Assembly: GCA_947175665.1 (NCBI GenBank)
Contig: CAMWNR010000014.1
Span: 1-32,579 of the forward strand
DNA from: an uncultured Porphyromonadaceae bacterium
GTDB lineage: Bacteria; Bacteroidota; Bacteroidia; Bacteroidales; Muribaculaceae
Reading direction: 5' to 3'
Length of the DNA stretch: 32,579 nucleotides
Shown: piece after piece, positions 8,493 through 17,572 of the stretch
Layout of the letters: each line of letters opens with the position of its first letter
Numbering within the stretch: the stretch's first letter is position 1
Notes under the pieces: generated by a model
What the model was told of the DNA's origin: nothing
The model's database searches: none
Seen by the model: only the letters and a program-made list of their open reading frames with translations
Position numbers and translations under genes: made by a program

Positions 8493-9848
8493 TTAATCGG
8501 CGTCTTCCGAGGCCATTTCTCCGCAGATGGGGAGTACCATCTGCTCTTTTACGGCCTCTATGTCATCGGTCTGACCAAAGAGATGCATCAATTTTGTGAT
8601 TGCGGCCTCTGAGGTGAGATCTTTACCGCTTATTACTCCTGTTTTGGAAATCTCAAGTCCGGCTGCGTACAATCCGGGATTGACATGGCCGTTTTGACAC
8701 TGCGAGATGTTTACCACTACGATACCGCGCTCCACAGCCTCTTGTATTTCGCGTATAAACCACGGGTCGTTGGGACCGTTGCCGGCACCGAAGGTCTTTA
8801 TTATAATACCCTTTACACCGGGGGTATGAAACATGTGACGCACTACATTCTCCTGAATACCGGGAAAGAGATCTATCACCATCACATTGGTATCTATACC
8901 GTAATGCACCTTGAGCGGACCATTCATATCAGGCTTTAAAAGCACATCTTTATTGAAGTGTATACCAAGTCCGATGCTTGCAAGTGCGGGGTAATTGTTT
9001 GAGGAGAACGCGCAGAAGTTGTCTGAGGAATGTTTGGTACTGCGGTTACCGCGCCAGAGAAAGTCTTCAAACAGTATCGCTACCTCTCTTACCATCATAT
9101 TGCCATCACAATTTCTGGCTGATGCTATCTGCAACGCTGTTATGAGATTTTCCTCTCCGTCTGTTCGCACATCTCCGATAGGTAGTTGACTGCCGGTTAT
9201 AATTACGGGCTTGTTGAGACCCTGCAGCATGTAACTTAATGCCGATGCCGTGTAGGCCATCGTGTCGGTACCGTGCAGTACTACAAAACCATCGCAGTTA
9301 TCATAATTATCCTCAATGACCTTTGCTATCTGCTGCCAGTGTCCAGGATTCATCGACGATGAGTCTATCGGATTGACAAACTCTACACTCTCTATGTCTA
9401 TGTCAAGCAGTCGCAACTTAGGCACATTCTCAAGCAGATGATCGAAATTAAACGGCTCAAGAGTCTTGCTCTCCGGATTCTCCATCATACCTATGGTGCC
9501 TCCGGTGTATATGATCATTACTTTCGGGCGCTCACCATCTTTACCGTGAAGTGTGCTGACGGCATATTTCTGCGGAGGGCGTACTGAGGTTGTCATATTG
9601 CAGTGTAGATTAATTAGATTATTGACATTCGTCTTCGCTTTGGCTCTCGGGAGCATGCACAGTCGCAACTTAGGCACATTCTCAAGCAGATGATCGAAAT
9701 TAAACGGCTCAAGAGTCTTGCTCTCCGGATTCTCCATCATACCTATGGTGCCTCCGGTGTATATGATCATTACTTTCGGGCGCTCACCATCTTTACCGTG
9801 AAGTGTGCTGACGGCATATTTCTGCGGAGGGCGTACTGAGGTTGTCAT
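8493..9848 (-). CDS. ansA: Type I L-asparaginase with duplicated N-terminus
   Basis: The cytoplasmic-type enzyme hydrolyses asparagine to aspartate and ammonia. Conserved blocks are YTGGTIGMMEN (first catalytic Thr), LHGTDTMAYTASAL (second Thr motif) and ITGSQLPIGDVRTDGEENL. The normal family-length product would start at 9596 (MTTSVRPPQKYAVST, 367 residues). An exact 252-bp tandem copy (84 codons, no stop) sits directly upstream. The frame therefore stays open to ATGs at 9848 and 9908, giving 451 or 471 residues with two YTGGTIG segments joined through translated leader. The only good promoter lies outside both copies. Which start is used cannot be decided from sequence. An assembly artefact is possible. 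Confidence 0.85.
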   Translation of the reverse strand: MTTSVRPPQKYAVSTLHGKDGERPKVMIIYTGGTIGMMENPESKTLEPFNFDHLLENVPKLRLCMLPRAKAKTNVNNLINLHCNMTTSVRPPQKYAVSTLHGKDGERPKVMIIYTGGTIGMMENPESKTLEPFNFDHLLENVPKLRLLDIDIESVEFVNPIDSSSMNPGHWQQIAKVIEDNYDNCDGFVVLHGTDTMAYTASALSYMLQGLNKPVIITGSQLPIGDVRTDGEENLITALQIASARNCDGNMMVREVAILFEDFLWRGNRSTKHSSDNFCAFSSNNYPALASIGLGIHFNKDVLLKPDMNGPLKVHYGIDTNVMVIDLFPGIQENVVRHMFHTPGVKGIIIKTFGAGNGPNDPWFIREIQEAVERGIVVVNISQCQNGHVNPGLYAAGLEISKTGVISGKDLTSEAAITKLMHLFGQTDDIEAVKEQMVLPICGEMASEDAD

Positions 9849-9911
9849 ATTGCAGTGTAGATTAATTAGATTATTGACATTCGTCTTCGCTTTGGCTCTC
9901 GGGAGCATGCA
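9408..9911. repeat. Exact 252-bp tandem duplication
   Basis: Copy one is 9408-9659 and copy two 9660-9911. By eye they are identical at every base. The unit carries the 5' end of the asparaginase frame (63 codons plus 60 nt of leader) and is a multiple of three. The junction shows only 1 bp of shared sequence. Confidence 0.95.
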
Positions 9912-9942
9912 CGGCTCTCTGACCTCACGATTGACGACACTG

Positions 9943-9973
9943 CAAAGTTAACATTTTGCAATAAACTTACAAA
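9943..9973 (-). promoter_or_regulatory. Asparaginase promoter
   Basis: On the minus strand a -33 TTTG (9970-9973) is followed after 19 bp by a -7 TAACTTTG (9943-9950), a full match to the Bacteroidota consensus. Transcription would begin near 9937 and pass through both copies of the duplicated 5' end. Confidence 0.75.
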
Positions 9974-10040
9974 GTTTTTCAGGAGAAAAATAGTACCCCT
10001 CCTTTCATTTTTCCATACTTCACTTTCAAAAGGGCAGAAA

Positions 10041-10205
10041 TTAAGACCCCAACCCTCAAGAAATGTCAATGCCAGAGCGGCAAATTTTCGAGGGAATTTT
10101 GTCAATCTCAGAGGGAGCAATGCGAGCATTGTGACCGGAGAAATTGGCCAAATTCACCGGAAAGATGCGTCCCGGCATTAACATTTCTTGTGGGTTGGGG
10201 TCTTA
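10041..10205. mobile_element. Inverted-repeat element, long copy (MITE-like)
   Basis: This 165-bp non-coding element is bounded by imperfect inverted repeats of about 31 bp (29 matches), which begin ttaagaccccaaccc and end gggttggggtctta. The centre holds a GAGGGAG motif (10111-10117) and a perfect hairpin CAATGC/GCATTG (10118-10131). The right 32 bp are identical to the right end of the short copy at 14997-15064. No transposase and no clear target duplication are seen. It fills most of the gap between the HAD gene and the asparaginase promoter. It could be a MITE, a REP-like palindrome or a structured RNA. Confidence 0.6.
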
Positions 10206-10234
10206 GGTTTTAAACCTTTATTTATGTTTTATTA

Positions 10235-10954
10235 TTATTCAAGAATATCTATCAGTCGCTCATTTTCTGACATTCTGATAGAGGGTGCTTGCAAAATGTC
10301 GGTGGTTTCATATTCCGAATGCACGTTGTCTTGATTCCATAATACCTTTATGGTTTTCCACCCCAATAGATTTGGCATTATGAAATCTTTCCGTTCGTTA
10401 TCACCGATATATATAAATCTTTTTGCTTCGGGATACTTTCTGACTATTGATTGAAATGAGTCCGGTTGCGTTTTGTCAGCGTGTTGCTCTTCTGATATGT
10501 AGATATTATCGGCGGGGATATATTTATCAAGTTTAAGTGCCTTTATCTTGGACCGTTGGGTATTGCTTCTGCCATCAGTTACAAGTGCCATTACTACTCC
10601 CCGATTTTGCAATTGATCTAATGTTTCTTTTATACCCTCTGCAGGCAGGAGGTCTGACGGCAGGTGATTCCTATATAAATTTACTATATCGGCTACTGCG
10701 GTTTTGCGCGCTGAGGCATCTCTAAATTCTTCTTCTCCGCTGTCGGCTAATATCGCATCCAACAAATCAAAATAATTTTTCCGCTCTGTCAGATAGTGAT
10801 TCATCTTCTCTGCTATCCCCTTGAATTTCTCACCATATTTCTCGCTCAGTGTTTTCTCAATAAGTCTGAAACCGCTCCTGCAGAAATCGCGCTCGCGAAA
10901 TATAGTATCATCCAGATCCCACACCACTACCAAGCCGTGATAATTATAATCCAT
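10235..10954 (-). CDS. HAD family hydrolase
   Basis: This 239-residue cytoplasmic phosphatase-like protein belongs to the haloacid dehalogenase superfamily. Motif I is WDLDDT (nucleophile Asp13, acid/base Asp15). Motif II is VTDGRS, motif III is the Lys of ADKTQPDSF, and motif IV is IGDNERKDF, so it should be active. The helical insert after motif I indicates the HAD-IA, YjjG-like group. The substrate is not predictable, but small phosphorylated metabolites are usual. It lies 64 nt downstream of the DUF1460 gene on the same strand. Confidence 0.85.
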   Translation of the reverse strand: MDYNYHGLVVVWDLDDTIFRERDFCRSGFRLIEKTLSEKYGEKFKGIAEKMNHYLTERKNYFDLLDAILADSGEEEFRDASARKTAVADIVNLYRNHLPSDLLPAEGIKETLDQLQNRGVVMALVTDGRSNTQRSKIKALKLDKYIPADNIYISEEQHADKTQPDSFQSIVRKYPEAKRFIYIGDNERKDFIMPNLLGWKTIKVLWNQDNVHSEYETTDILQAPSIRMSENERLIDILE

Positions 10955-11018
10955 ATCTTAACAATACCTATCTAAAATCTCGCAATATAAAAAACTTGCA
11001 AGTCACCAACTCATCAAC

Positions 11019-11837
11019 TCATAAAACAAATCTCACCCATCGGAATCCGCTTATATATTTTGCGATCGAATTCATATAGCGGTCTAATGGTTCGGGTGTT
11101 ACCTCTACCTTACCTTGTTTGTTACTGAATAGTATGAGATGTATACCGTCCTTTTCCCTTTTGGCAATTCCCATCTCATACATATCGACACCATCTTGAT
11201 TAGGTACAAGTATTATCACATCACCATCCTTTATCTCCTCATCTATCGCTTTCTTTTTTATATCATGGCGCTGCAGATATGGTATACGACGGGTTCGGAA
11301 TCCCATTTCAGTCATTCTTACCTTGTCGTAGACTTCAGGATCTTTAAGCGCCGCGTATTCTTCTCTGTGGCGCGACAAGTAGTCGAGTGATTTATTTTTG
11401 GAGCGAGGTTCGATATATATCTCGGTCAATTCTTTCAGATTACCACGGTATATATTATCTGCTATCCAGTCTGACGTATGCCACATTATCGAGGGGAACC
11501 CCTTATCTTCTCCCATACGGCTGCTTAGTCTCACGAAGTCGTCTTGCACTTTGAGAGCATTGCCGTTGGCATCACCACCATTAAGGGCGATTGCGGCTAC
11601 GGTATTTACAAAGGTCATCGGCGTAAAGGCTTCAACATTCAACCTTAATGATGCTATTGAGTCTGTGGTGTAATATTCATCCCTTCCGGAACCCGCAAGA
11701 CTCTCGGCCACCATTACCATCCGCTTACCTAAACCACCCTCGTCCTTTACAATTTCAAGTAGTTCGGCCACATCTTTTGACACAGCGTAATTACCAAAAC
11801 CAACACATATCAGGAGTAAAAGCAAAATCTTTTTCAT
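11019..11837 (-). CDS. DUF1460 (amidase-like) exported protein, apparently inactive
   Basis: The 272-residue product has a signal peptide (MKKILLLLLICVGFGNYAVS). Its blocks LNVEAFTPMTFVNTVAAIAL, HTSDWIADN and DGDVIILVPNQDGVDMYEMG match the order of DUF1460 (PF07313), an NlpC/P60-like cysteine-peptidase fold related to cell-wall amidases. From memory, active members have a Cys in FDCxTFVE and His residues in GLDVSHVG and LHLLHAS. Here these positions read Pro73, Glu221 and Leu236. The catalytic Cys and His seem lost, so it may bind wall peptides rather than cut them. The family call is good but the residue mapping is unaligned. A -7-like box lies close upstream (11856-11863). Confidence 0.72.
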   Translation of the reverse strand: MKKILLLLLICVGFGNYAVSKDVAELLEIVKDEGGLGKRMVMVAESLAGSGRDEYYTTDSIASLRLNVEAFTPMTFVNTVAAIALNGGDANGNALKVQDDFVRLSSRMGEDKGFPSIMWHTSDWIADNIYRGNLKELTEIYIEPRSKNKSLDYLSRHREEYAALKDPEVYDKVRMTEMGFRTRRIPYLQRHDIKKKAIDEEIKDGDVIILVPNQDGVDMYEMGIAKREKDGIHLILFSNKQGKVEVTPEPLDRYMNSIAKYISGFRWVRFVL

Positions 11838-11855
11838 GGCATATATATTTTAGTA

Positions 11856-11863
11856 CAAATATA
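11856..11863 (-). promoter_or_regulatory. Possible -7 box for the DUF1460 gene
   Basis: CAAATATA on the plus strand reads TATATTTG on the minus strand, matching TAnnTTTG. It lies only 18 nt from the start codon, so the leader would be about 12 nt. No -33 element is found at the usual distance. Confidence 0.35.
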
Positions 11864-11971
11864 ATATTTTTCTACCAATAGATGATTAAGTAGCGTCATC
11901 TATCTATAAAAAAAGACCGGTTATAACAGCAGAAGCGCTTAATGTCTGTTCTGCAGGCTTCTTGCACCGAC

Positions 11972-12012
11972 AAAAAAAGAGGTTGTGTCGTAATTAAATC
12001 GACACAACCTCT
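11972..12012 (-). terminator. Enolase terminator
   Basis: A perfect 13-bp stem (11978-11990 with 12000-12012) has a 9-nt loop. On the minus strand it is followed by a run of seven T residues. It lies just beyond the enolase stop codon and separates enolase from the DUF1460 gene. Confidence 0.9.
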
Positions 12013-12067
12013 AAACATTGTAATATCGTGAAGTGCTTAGGGCTATAAAACCCTTAATCACTTATGA

Positions 12068-13372
<1,305 letters not shown>

Positions 13373-13425
13373 TTATTTTTAGTCTATTTTTGGATTTTCC
13401 TTAAGTCTATATTCTGGTATATTAA

Positions 13426-13467
13426 AGTCAGTGGCTATCAGCCTGTAGTATTCTCTGCCAACTGACT
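13426..13467 (-). promoter_or_regulatory. Hairpin in the enolase leader
   Basis: AGTCAGT (13426-13432) pairs with ACTGACT (13461-13467), extended by GGC/GCC across one bulge. A competing inner hairpin GGCT/AGCC lies in the loop. The structure sits at the very 5' end of the predicted transcript and may stabilise the mRNA. Confidence 0.4.
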
Positions 13468-13479
13468 CTCTTTCATCTG

Positions 13480-13487
13480 CAAATTTA
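13480..13487 (-). promoter_or_regulatory. Enolase -7 box
   Basis: CAAATTTA on the plus strand reads TAAATTTG on the minus strand, a full match to TAnnTTTG. No clear -33 TTG is found 19-21 bp upstream. The predicted start is near 13474. Confidence 0.5.
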
Positions 13488-13575
13488 ATAATTTTTTTTC
13501 ATACTGCCTATCGCATAAGTATTATTTTTTGTTGAATAGTCTTAACGAAACGATTTTTATTGTTAATTTTGAGGT

Positions 13576-14973
13576 ATGAAGCCTATCAATCCTCCCGTTC
13601 TGGCCGATGCGATAGTGAAGCATCTCCCTTTTACACCAAATCCTCTCCAAGATACCGTTATCGCTATGCTCGCTGACTTTTTGGGCGGCGATAATCCGCG
13701 CCGTATCTTTTTGTTAAACGGTTATGCCGGCTCGGGCAAGACCTCGCTTATGGGCGCTCTTATCAAGGCTCTCGCAGATATGAAGATACGCACGGTCACT
13801 CTCGCCCCTACCGGACGGGCGGCTAAAGTGGCTGCCAACTTTTCGGGTGGAAAGGCTTCGACTATTCATCGGCGCATCTTCCGACCGGAGTCTTCCGAAC
13901 CTGACGCCCGGTTTGTGCCGGCTCCTAACCCCTCTAAGGATACTCTCTTTATCATTGATGAGGCTTCGCTTATCTATGATAATCCGTCCAAGTCCTCATC
14001 GATTTTATATCAGGTACTGAGGTATATTTATTCCGCACCGGGGAATATTGCGATTTTGGTAGGCGATGTGGCGCAGTTGCCCCCGATCGGTATGTCGGGT
14101 ACTCCGGCCATGAATACCGACAGACTCTCCGCCATGGGACTCGCACCTGTGAAGTTTACCCTCGATCTCCCTATGCGTCAGGCTGAATCGAGCGGCATTC
14201 TCCATAACGCTACAAATATACGTCAGTTGATTTTTGCACCTCTTCCCGGTATGACCCCGGAACTCATAACTACCGGTTACCGTGATGTAGAGGTAATTTC
14301 AAGCGAGGATCTTGCCGATAAACTTTCTGACTCATGGAGCATGGTGGGCGTGGATAATACGGTCATTATCACCCGCTCTAATTATAGAGCCAATAAATAT
14401 AATGTGGCTATCCGTAATCTGGTCATGATGGCCGAGGAACCCCTGCAACAGGGTGATCGCATCGTTATCGCCAAAAATGATTATTTCTGGAGCAAGCGCA
14501 ATAAACTTAATTCTTTTATTGCCAATGGTGATATTGCCGAGGTAATATGGGTAGGCAAGACAGAAAAGATGTATGGACGCTATTTTACCGATGTCGAACT
14601 CCGCCTGCAATCTTCTGCGGCTCCTATAGGTGCAAAAATTATGTTGCGCAGCCTGATGTGCGAAGGTCCTTCGATCCCTAATGAGGAGATGGATAGATTT
14701 TACACTCACGTTCTCAGCGAACAGGAGGGGGAATTATCAGAAAGGATCAAGGCTACGATGGAGGATAATTTTTATAATGCTTTGCAGGCTAAGTATGGCT
14801 ACTGCGTGACTTGCCATAAGGCTCAGGGTGGTCAGTGGAATCATGTATATATCGATATGGCCGGTATCGACCCGGGCGCTATGGATGAGACTTTTTATCG
14901 CTGGCTCTACACCGCCATCACCCGATCAACCGAAAAGATATATTTCATCAATCCTACTTTGCCGGTAAGATAG
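13576..14973 (+). CDS. RecD/PIF1-like ATP-dependent DNA helicase
   Basis: This 465-residue superfamily 1B helicase is probably a DNA repair or recombination enzyme. Motifs in order are Walker A GYAGSGKT (49-56), Walker B FIIDEAS (about 125-131), VGDVAQLPPIG, the late YCVTCHKAQGGQW (motif V) and YRWLYTAITRSTEKIYF (motif VI). This is the RecD/UvrD-C arrangement without RecD2's long N-terminal region. Its role cannot be fixed from sequence. A -7-like box TAATTTTG (13564-13571) ends only 4 nt before the ATG, so the mRNA might be leaderless if that box is real. The gene is followed by the short inverted-repeat element (14997-15064). Confidence 0.88.
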   Translation: MKPINPPVLADAIVKHLPFTPNPLQDTVIAMLADFLGGDNPRRIFLLNGYAGSGKTSLMGALIKALADMKIRTVTLAPTGRAAKVAANFSGGKASTIHRRIFRPESSEPDARFVPAPNPSKDTLFIIDEASLIYDNPSKSSSILYQVLRYIYSAPGNIAILVGDVAQLPPIGMSGTPAMNTDRLSAMGLAPVKFTLDLPMRQAESSGILHNATNIRQLIFAPLPGMTPELITTGYRDVEVISSEDLADKLSDSWSMVGVDNTVIITRSNYRANKYNVAIRNLVMMAEEPLQQGDRIVIAKNDYFWSKRNKLNSFIANGDIAEVIWVGKTEKMYGRYFTDVELRLQSSAAPIGAKIMLRSLMCEGPSIPNEEMDRFYTHVLSEQEGELSERIKATMEDNFYNALQAKYGYCVTCHKAQGGQWNHVYIDMAGIDPGAMDETFYRWLYTAITRSTEKIYFINPTLPVR

Positions 14974-14996
14974 ATTCTCGGCACATAAGTAAGTAA

Positions 14997-15064
14997 TTAA
15001 GACCCCAACCCACAAGAAAATATGCCGACCTGGCATTAACATTTCTTGTGGGTTGGGGTCTTAA
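14997..15064. mobile_element. Inverted-repeat element, short copy
   Basis: This 68-bp palindrome has perfect 23-bp outer arms (ttaagaccccaacccaca plus agaaa, and the complement). The right 32 bp are identical to those of the 165-bp element at 10041-10205, but the centre is missing. It lies 24 nt past the helicase stop codon and could also work as a terminator hairpin for that gene, although no T-run follows. Confidence 0.65.
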
Positions 15065-15078
15065 AAAGTCTCCGCGCG

Positions 15079-15109
15079 TTGCAGATACCAAAAATTAATC
15101 TTAAATTTG
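15079..15109 (+). promoter_or_regulatory. OPT transporter promoter
   Basis: A -33 TTG (15079-15081) is followed after 20 bp by TAAATTTG (15102-15109), a full match to the Bacteroidota consensus. The predicted start is near 15115, leaving a leader of about 105 nt. Confidence 0.75.
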
Positions 15110-15126
15110 CGAGACCGCGCACCATT

Positions 15127-15158
15127 TTATAAGATGTCTTGCTTATAAGACGTCTTGC
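15127..15158 (+). repeat. Tandem 16-bp direct repeat in the OPT leader
   Basis: TTATAAGATGTCTTGC (15127-15142) is followed at once by TTATAAGACGTCTTGC (15143-15158), with one mismatch. The second unit contains the perfect palindrome AAGACGTCTT. It lies just downstream of the predicted start, where a bound repressor would block transcription. Confidence 0.6.
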
Positions 15159-15219
15159 GCTCTCAACTTAGAATTGCTTTTGTATCGATTATTATTAATC
15201 TAACTATAAATCCTTATTC

Positions 15220-17190
15220 ATGAAACAAGAACAGGACGAATCTATCATGACCCCGACCGGTTTGCCGGAAAACGCTTTTCGCGAATTGGGTCAGGACGAG
15301 GTGTACCGCCCCGTCATGTCGCCTGCACATGATCAGAAGGAGGTGACCCCGTATTCGGTTATCACCGGTCTGGTTATGGCTATTATCTTCAGTGCGGCGG
15401 CTGCCTATCTCGGATTAAAAGTAGGTCAGGTGTTTGAGGCCGCTATCCCTATCGCTATTATCGCTGTGGGTCTCTCCAATGCCTTGGGTAAGAAAAATGC
15501 ATTAGGTCAGAATGTTATCATACAGTCGATCGGTGCTTGCTCGGGCGTAATTGTGGCGGGTGCCATCTTTACACTCCCCGCTCTCTTTATCCTTCAGGCT
15601 AAGTACCCGGATATTACGGTGCAGTTTTACCAGATTTTCCTCAGTTCGCTGCTCGGTGGTATTCTGGGTATTCTGTTTTTTATCCCTTTCCGTAAATATT
15701 TTGTAAAGGATATGCACGGCAAATACCCCTTCCCCGAAGCAACCGCTACTACTCAGGTACTTATATCTGCTCAGGCCGGTGCTGAATCGGGTGAGGGTGG
15801 CCAGGCCAAAACCCTTATTATCGCTTCGCTCATAGGTGGTATTTATGACTATCTCGTAGCCACTTTCGGCTGGTGGGCTGAGACTGTGACCTCTACCGCC
15901 TCTACCTGGGGTACCACTATTGCCGAAAAGACCAAACTCGTTTTGAGTTGCAATACGGGTGCGGCTCTGCTCGGTCTGGGTTATATCGTAGGTCTTAAGT
16001 ATGCGTTTGTGATTTTTGCCGGTTCTATCTTTGTCTGGTGGATTGTAATACCGCTGATGGGTACTTACGGAGCACCCGAGATTGCCGCTATGGATCCCGA
16101 TATGATTTTCCGTGATTATGCTCGTATGATCGGTATCGGTGGTATCGCCATGGCCGGTGTCATCGGCATTATCAAGTCATGGCCTATTATCGTGCAGGCT
16201 GTAGGTTTGGCCGGTCGCGAACTCAAGGGTAAATCATCGGCTGCCAAGGAGGTGCGTTGGCAACTCGACATCTCGATGAAGCATATCGTCTTCTTTATCG
16301 TTCTTGCCCTGATTGCCGTGCTTCTTTTCTTCTGGTTTGGTGTCATCAATACTCTGTGGCAGGCAGTCGTAGCATGGGCTGTAGTGGTGATTATCGCTTT
16401 CCTATTTACTACTGTGGCGGCTAATGCCATCGCAATCGTGGGTTCTAACCCCGTGTCCGGTATGACTCTTATGACCCTGATTATCGCATCTGCAATTTTT
16501 GTAGGTATCGGCCTTAGCGGCACAAGCGGCATTGTTGCATCTATGGTGATAGGTGGTGTAGTCTGCACGGCTCTCTCTATGGCCGGCGGCTTTGTGACCG
16601 ACCTTAAAATCGGTTATTGGCTCGGTAGCACTCCCAAGAAGCAGGAGTCTTGGAAATTCCTCGGCACTCTCGCTTCTGCCGCTACTGTAGGTGGTGTTAT
16701 TATGGTCCTTAATCAGGTTTATGGATTTTCGGGCGATAACGCGCTGGTCGCTCCTCAGGCCAACGCTATGGCTAAGGTTATCGAACCTCTCATGATGGGT
16801 GGTGATACCCCTTGGATATTATATATGGTAGGTGCAATCCTTGCCGCTATTCTCAATTGGCTGGGCGTTCCGGCTCTTGCGTTCTGTCTCGGTATGTTCA
16901 TACCGTTGTCTCTTAACACTCCTATGCTTGTAGGTGGTGCGATCGCATACTTTGTAAGCAATTCTTCAGACGACAAGAGTGTCTGCGATAAGCGTCGTGA
17001 CCGTGGCACACTCCTTTCGAGTGGTCTTATCGCAGGTGGTGCATTATTCGGAGTATTTGCCGCCATTACCCGCTTTGCCGGATATGAGTACGTTAATCCC
17101 CTTTCGGAAGGCACCACACAGATCCTCGGTTGCGTAGCATACGCTCTGCTTATATGCTACCTTATATGGGATTCCAAGCGCGCCAAGTAA
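15220..17190 (+). CDS. OPT family oligopeptide transporter
   Basis: This 656-residue inner-membrane protein of the oligopeptide transporter superfamily moves short peptides or metal-chelate complexes using the proton gradient. A polar N-terminus of about 40 residues precedes about 15 hydrophobic segments. The first has the typical AAAAYLGLKVGQVFEAAIPI, and YPFPEATATTQVLI follows the third or fourth segment. The length fits the bacterial subgroup. It has its own promoter and a structured terminator, so it looks monocistronic. The substrate is unknown. A secreted S9 peptidase in the same window could supply peptides, but that link is speculation. Confidence 0.92.
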   Translation: MKQEQDESIMTPTGLPENAFRELGQDEVYRPVMSPAHDQKEVTPYSVITGLVMAIIFSAAAAYLGLKVGQVFEAAIPIAIIAVGLSNALGKKNALGQNVIIQSIGACSGVIVAGAIFTLPALFILQAKYPDITVQFYQIFLSSLLGGILGILFFIPFRKYFVKDMHGKYPFPEATATTQVLISAQAGAESGEGGQAKTLIIASLIGGIYDYLVATFGWWAETVTSTASTWGTTIAEKTKLVLSCNTGAALLGLGYIVGLKYAFVIFAGSIFVWWIVIPLMGTYGAPEIAAMDPDMIFRDYARMIGIGGIAMAGVIGIIKSWPIIVQAVGLAGRELKGKSSAAKEVRWQLDISMKHIVFFIVLALIAVLLFFWFGVINTLWQAVVAWAVVVIIAFLFTTVAANAIAIVGSNPVSGMTLMTLIIASAIFVGIGLSGTSGIVASMVIGGVVCTALSMAGGFVTDLKIGYWLGSTPKKQESWKFLGTLASAATVGGVIMVLNQVYGFSGDNALVAPQANAMAKVIEPLMMGGDTPWILYMVGAILAAILNWLGVPALAFCLGMFIPLSLNTPMLVGGAIAYFVSNSSDDKSVCDKRRDRGTLLSSGLIAGGALFGVFAAITRFAGYEYVNPLSEGTTQILGCVAYALLICYLIWDSKRAK

Positions 17191-17255
17191 CATCTTGACA
17201 ACATAACCCTATTCTTCTAAAATTCCGCTGCTCGGAAAGCGGGATGAAATCGTAA

Positions 17256-17306
17256 ACCCGCATCGATAGAAGTCGCAGACTTAAGACGATGCGGGTCTCT
17301 TTATTT
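17256..17306 (+). terminator. OPT transporter terminator
   Basis: ACCCGCATCG (17256-17265) pairs with CGATGCGGGT (17287-17296). Inside is a second small stem AAGTC/GACTT (17270-17274 with 17278-17282). The sequence ctctttattt follows. Confidence 0.8.
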
Positions 17307-17360
17307 AATCTTGAATTTGCCTGATTTATCTTGATTAATCTTGATTTAGCAGGATTATCT
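17301..17360. repeat. 10-bp period repeat, locus 3
   Basis: Six consecutive 10-bp units (ttgaatttgc, ctgatttatc, ttgattaatc, ttgatttagc and neighbours) start within the tail of the OPT terminator. The rest of the 17191-17572 gap (17361-17524) is AT-rich and shows nothing I recognise. Confidence 0.75.
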
Positions 17361-17524
17361 GTTTAGCGCAGTCGCGATCTCTTCGGGGTAGGATTGCACT
17401 AAGTTGCAAAAAAATAAGATTTCTTCTAAACTATTTTTCGCGCTGTGATGTTATATAGATGAAAGTAGATAAAAATCGTTTCATGATGTTAGGTTAGTTC
17501 GAAAAAGTTATTATGGAAAACATG

Positions 17525-17556
17525 AAATAAGGCCACCTGTGAAGGCGGCCTTATTT
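17525..17556. terminator. Terminator beyond the TonB-dependent receptor gene
   Basis: AAATAAGGCC (17525-17534) pairs with GGCCTTATTT (17547-17556) around a 12-nt loop. T-rich sequence lies on both strands. It is 16 bp from the receptor stop codon. Confidence 0.75.
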
Positions 17557-17572
17557 TTTATCTCTTTACCGA

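Noticed and set aside
9866-10129. 87-residue minus-strand frame
   Set aside because: It runs through the inverted-repeat element, the asparaginase promoter and the duplicated leader, and looks like chance coding.
13564-13571. Confident promoter for the helicase gene
   Set aside because: The TAATTTTG box has no -33 partner and is only 4 nt from the ATG. It is mentioned only in the gene entry.
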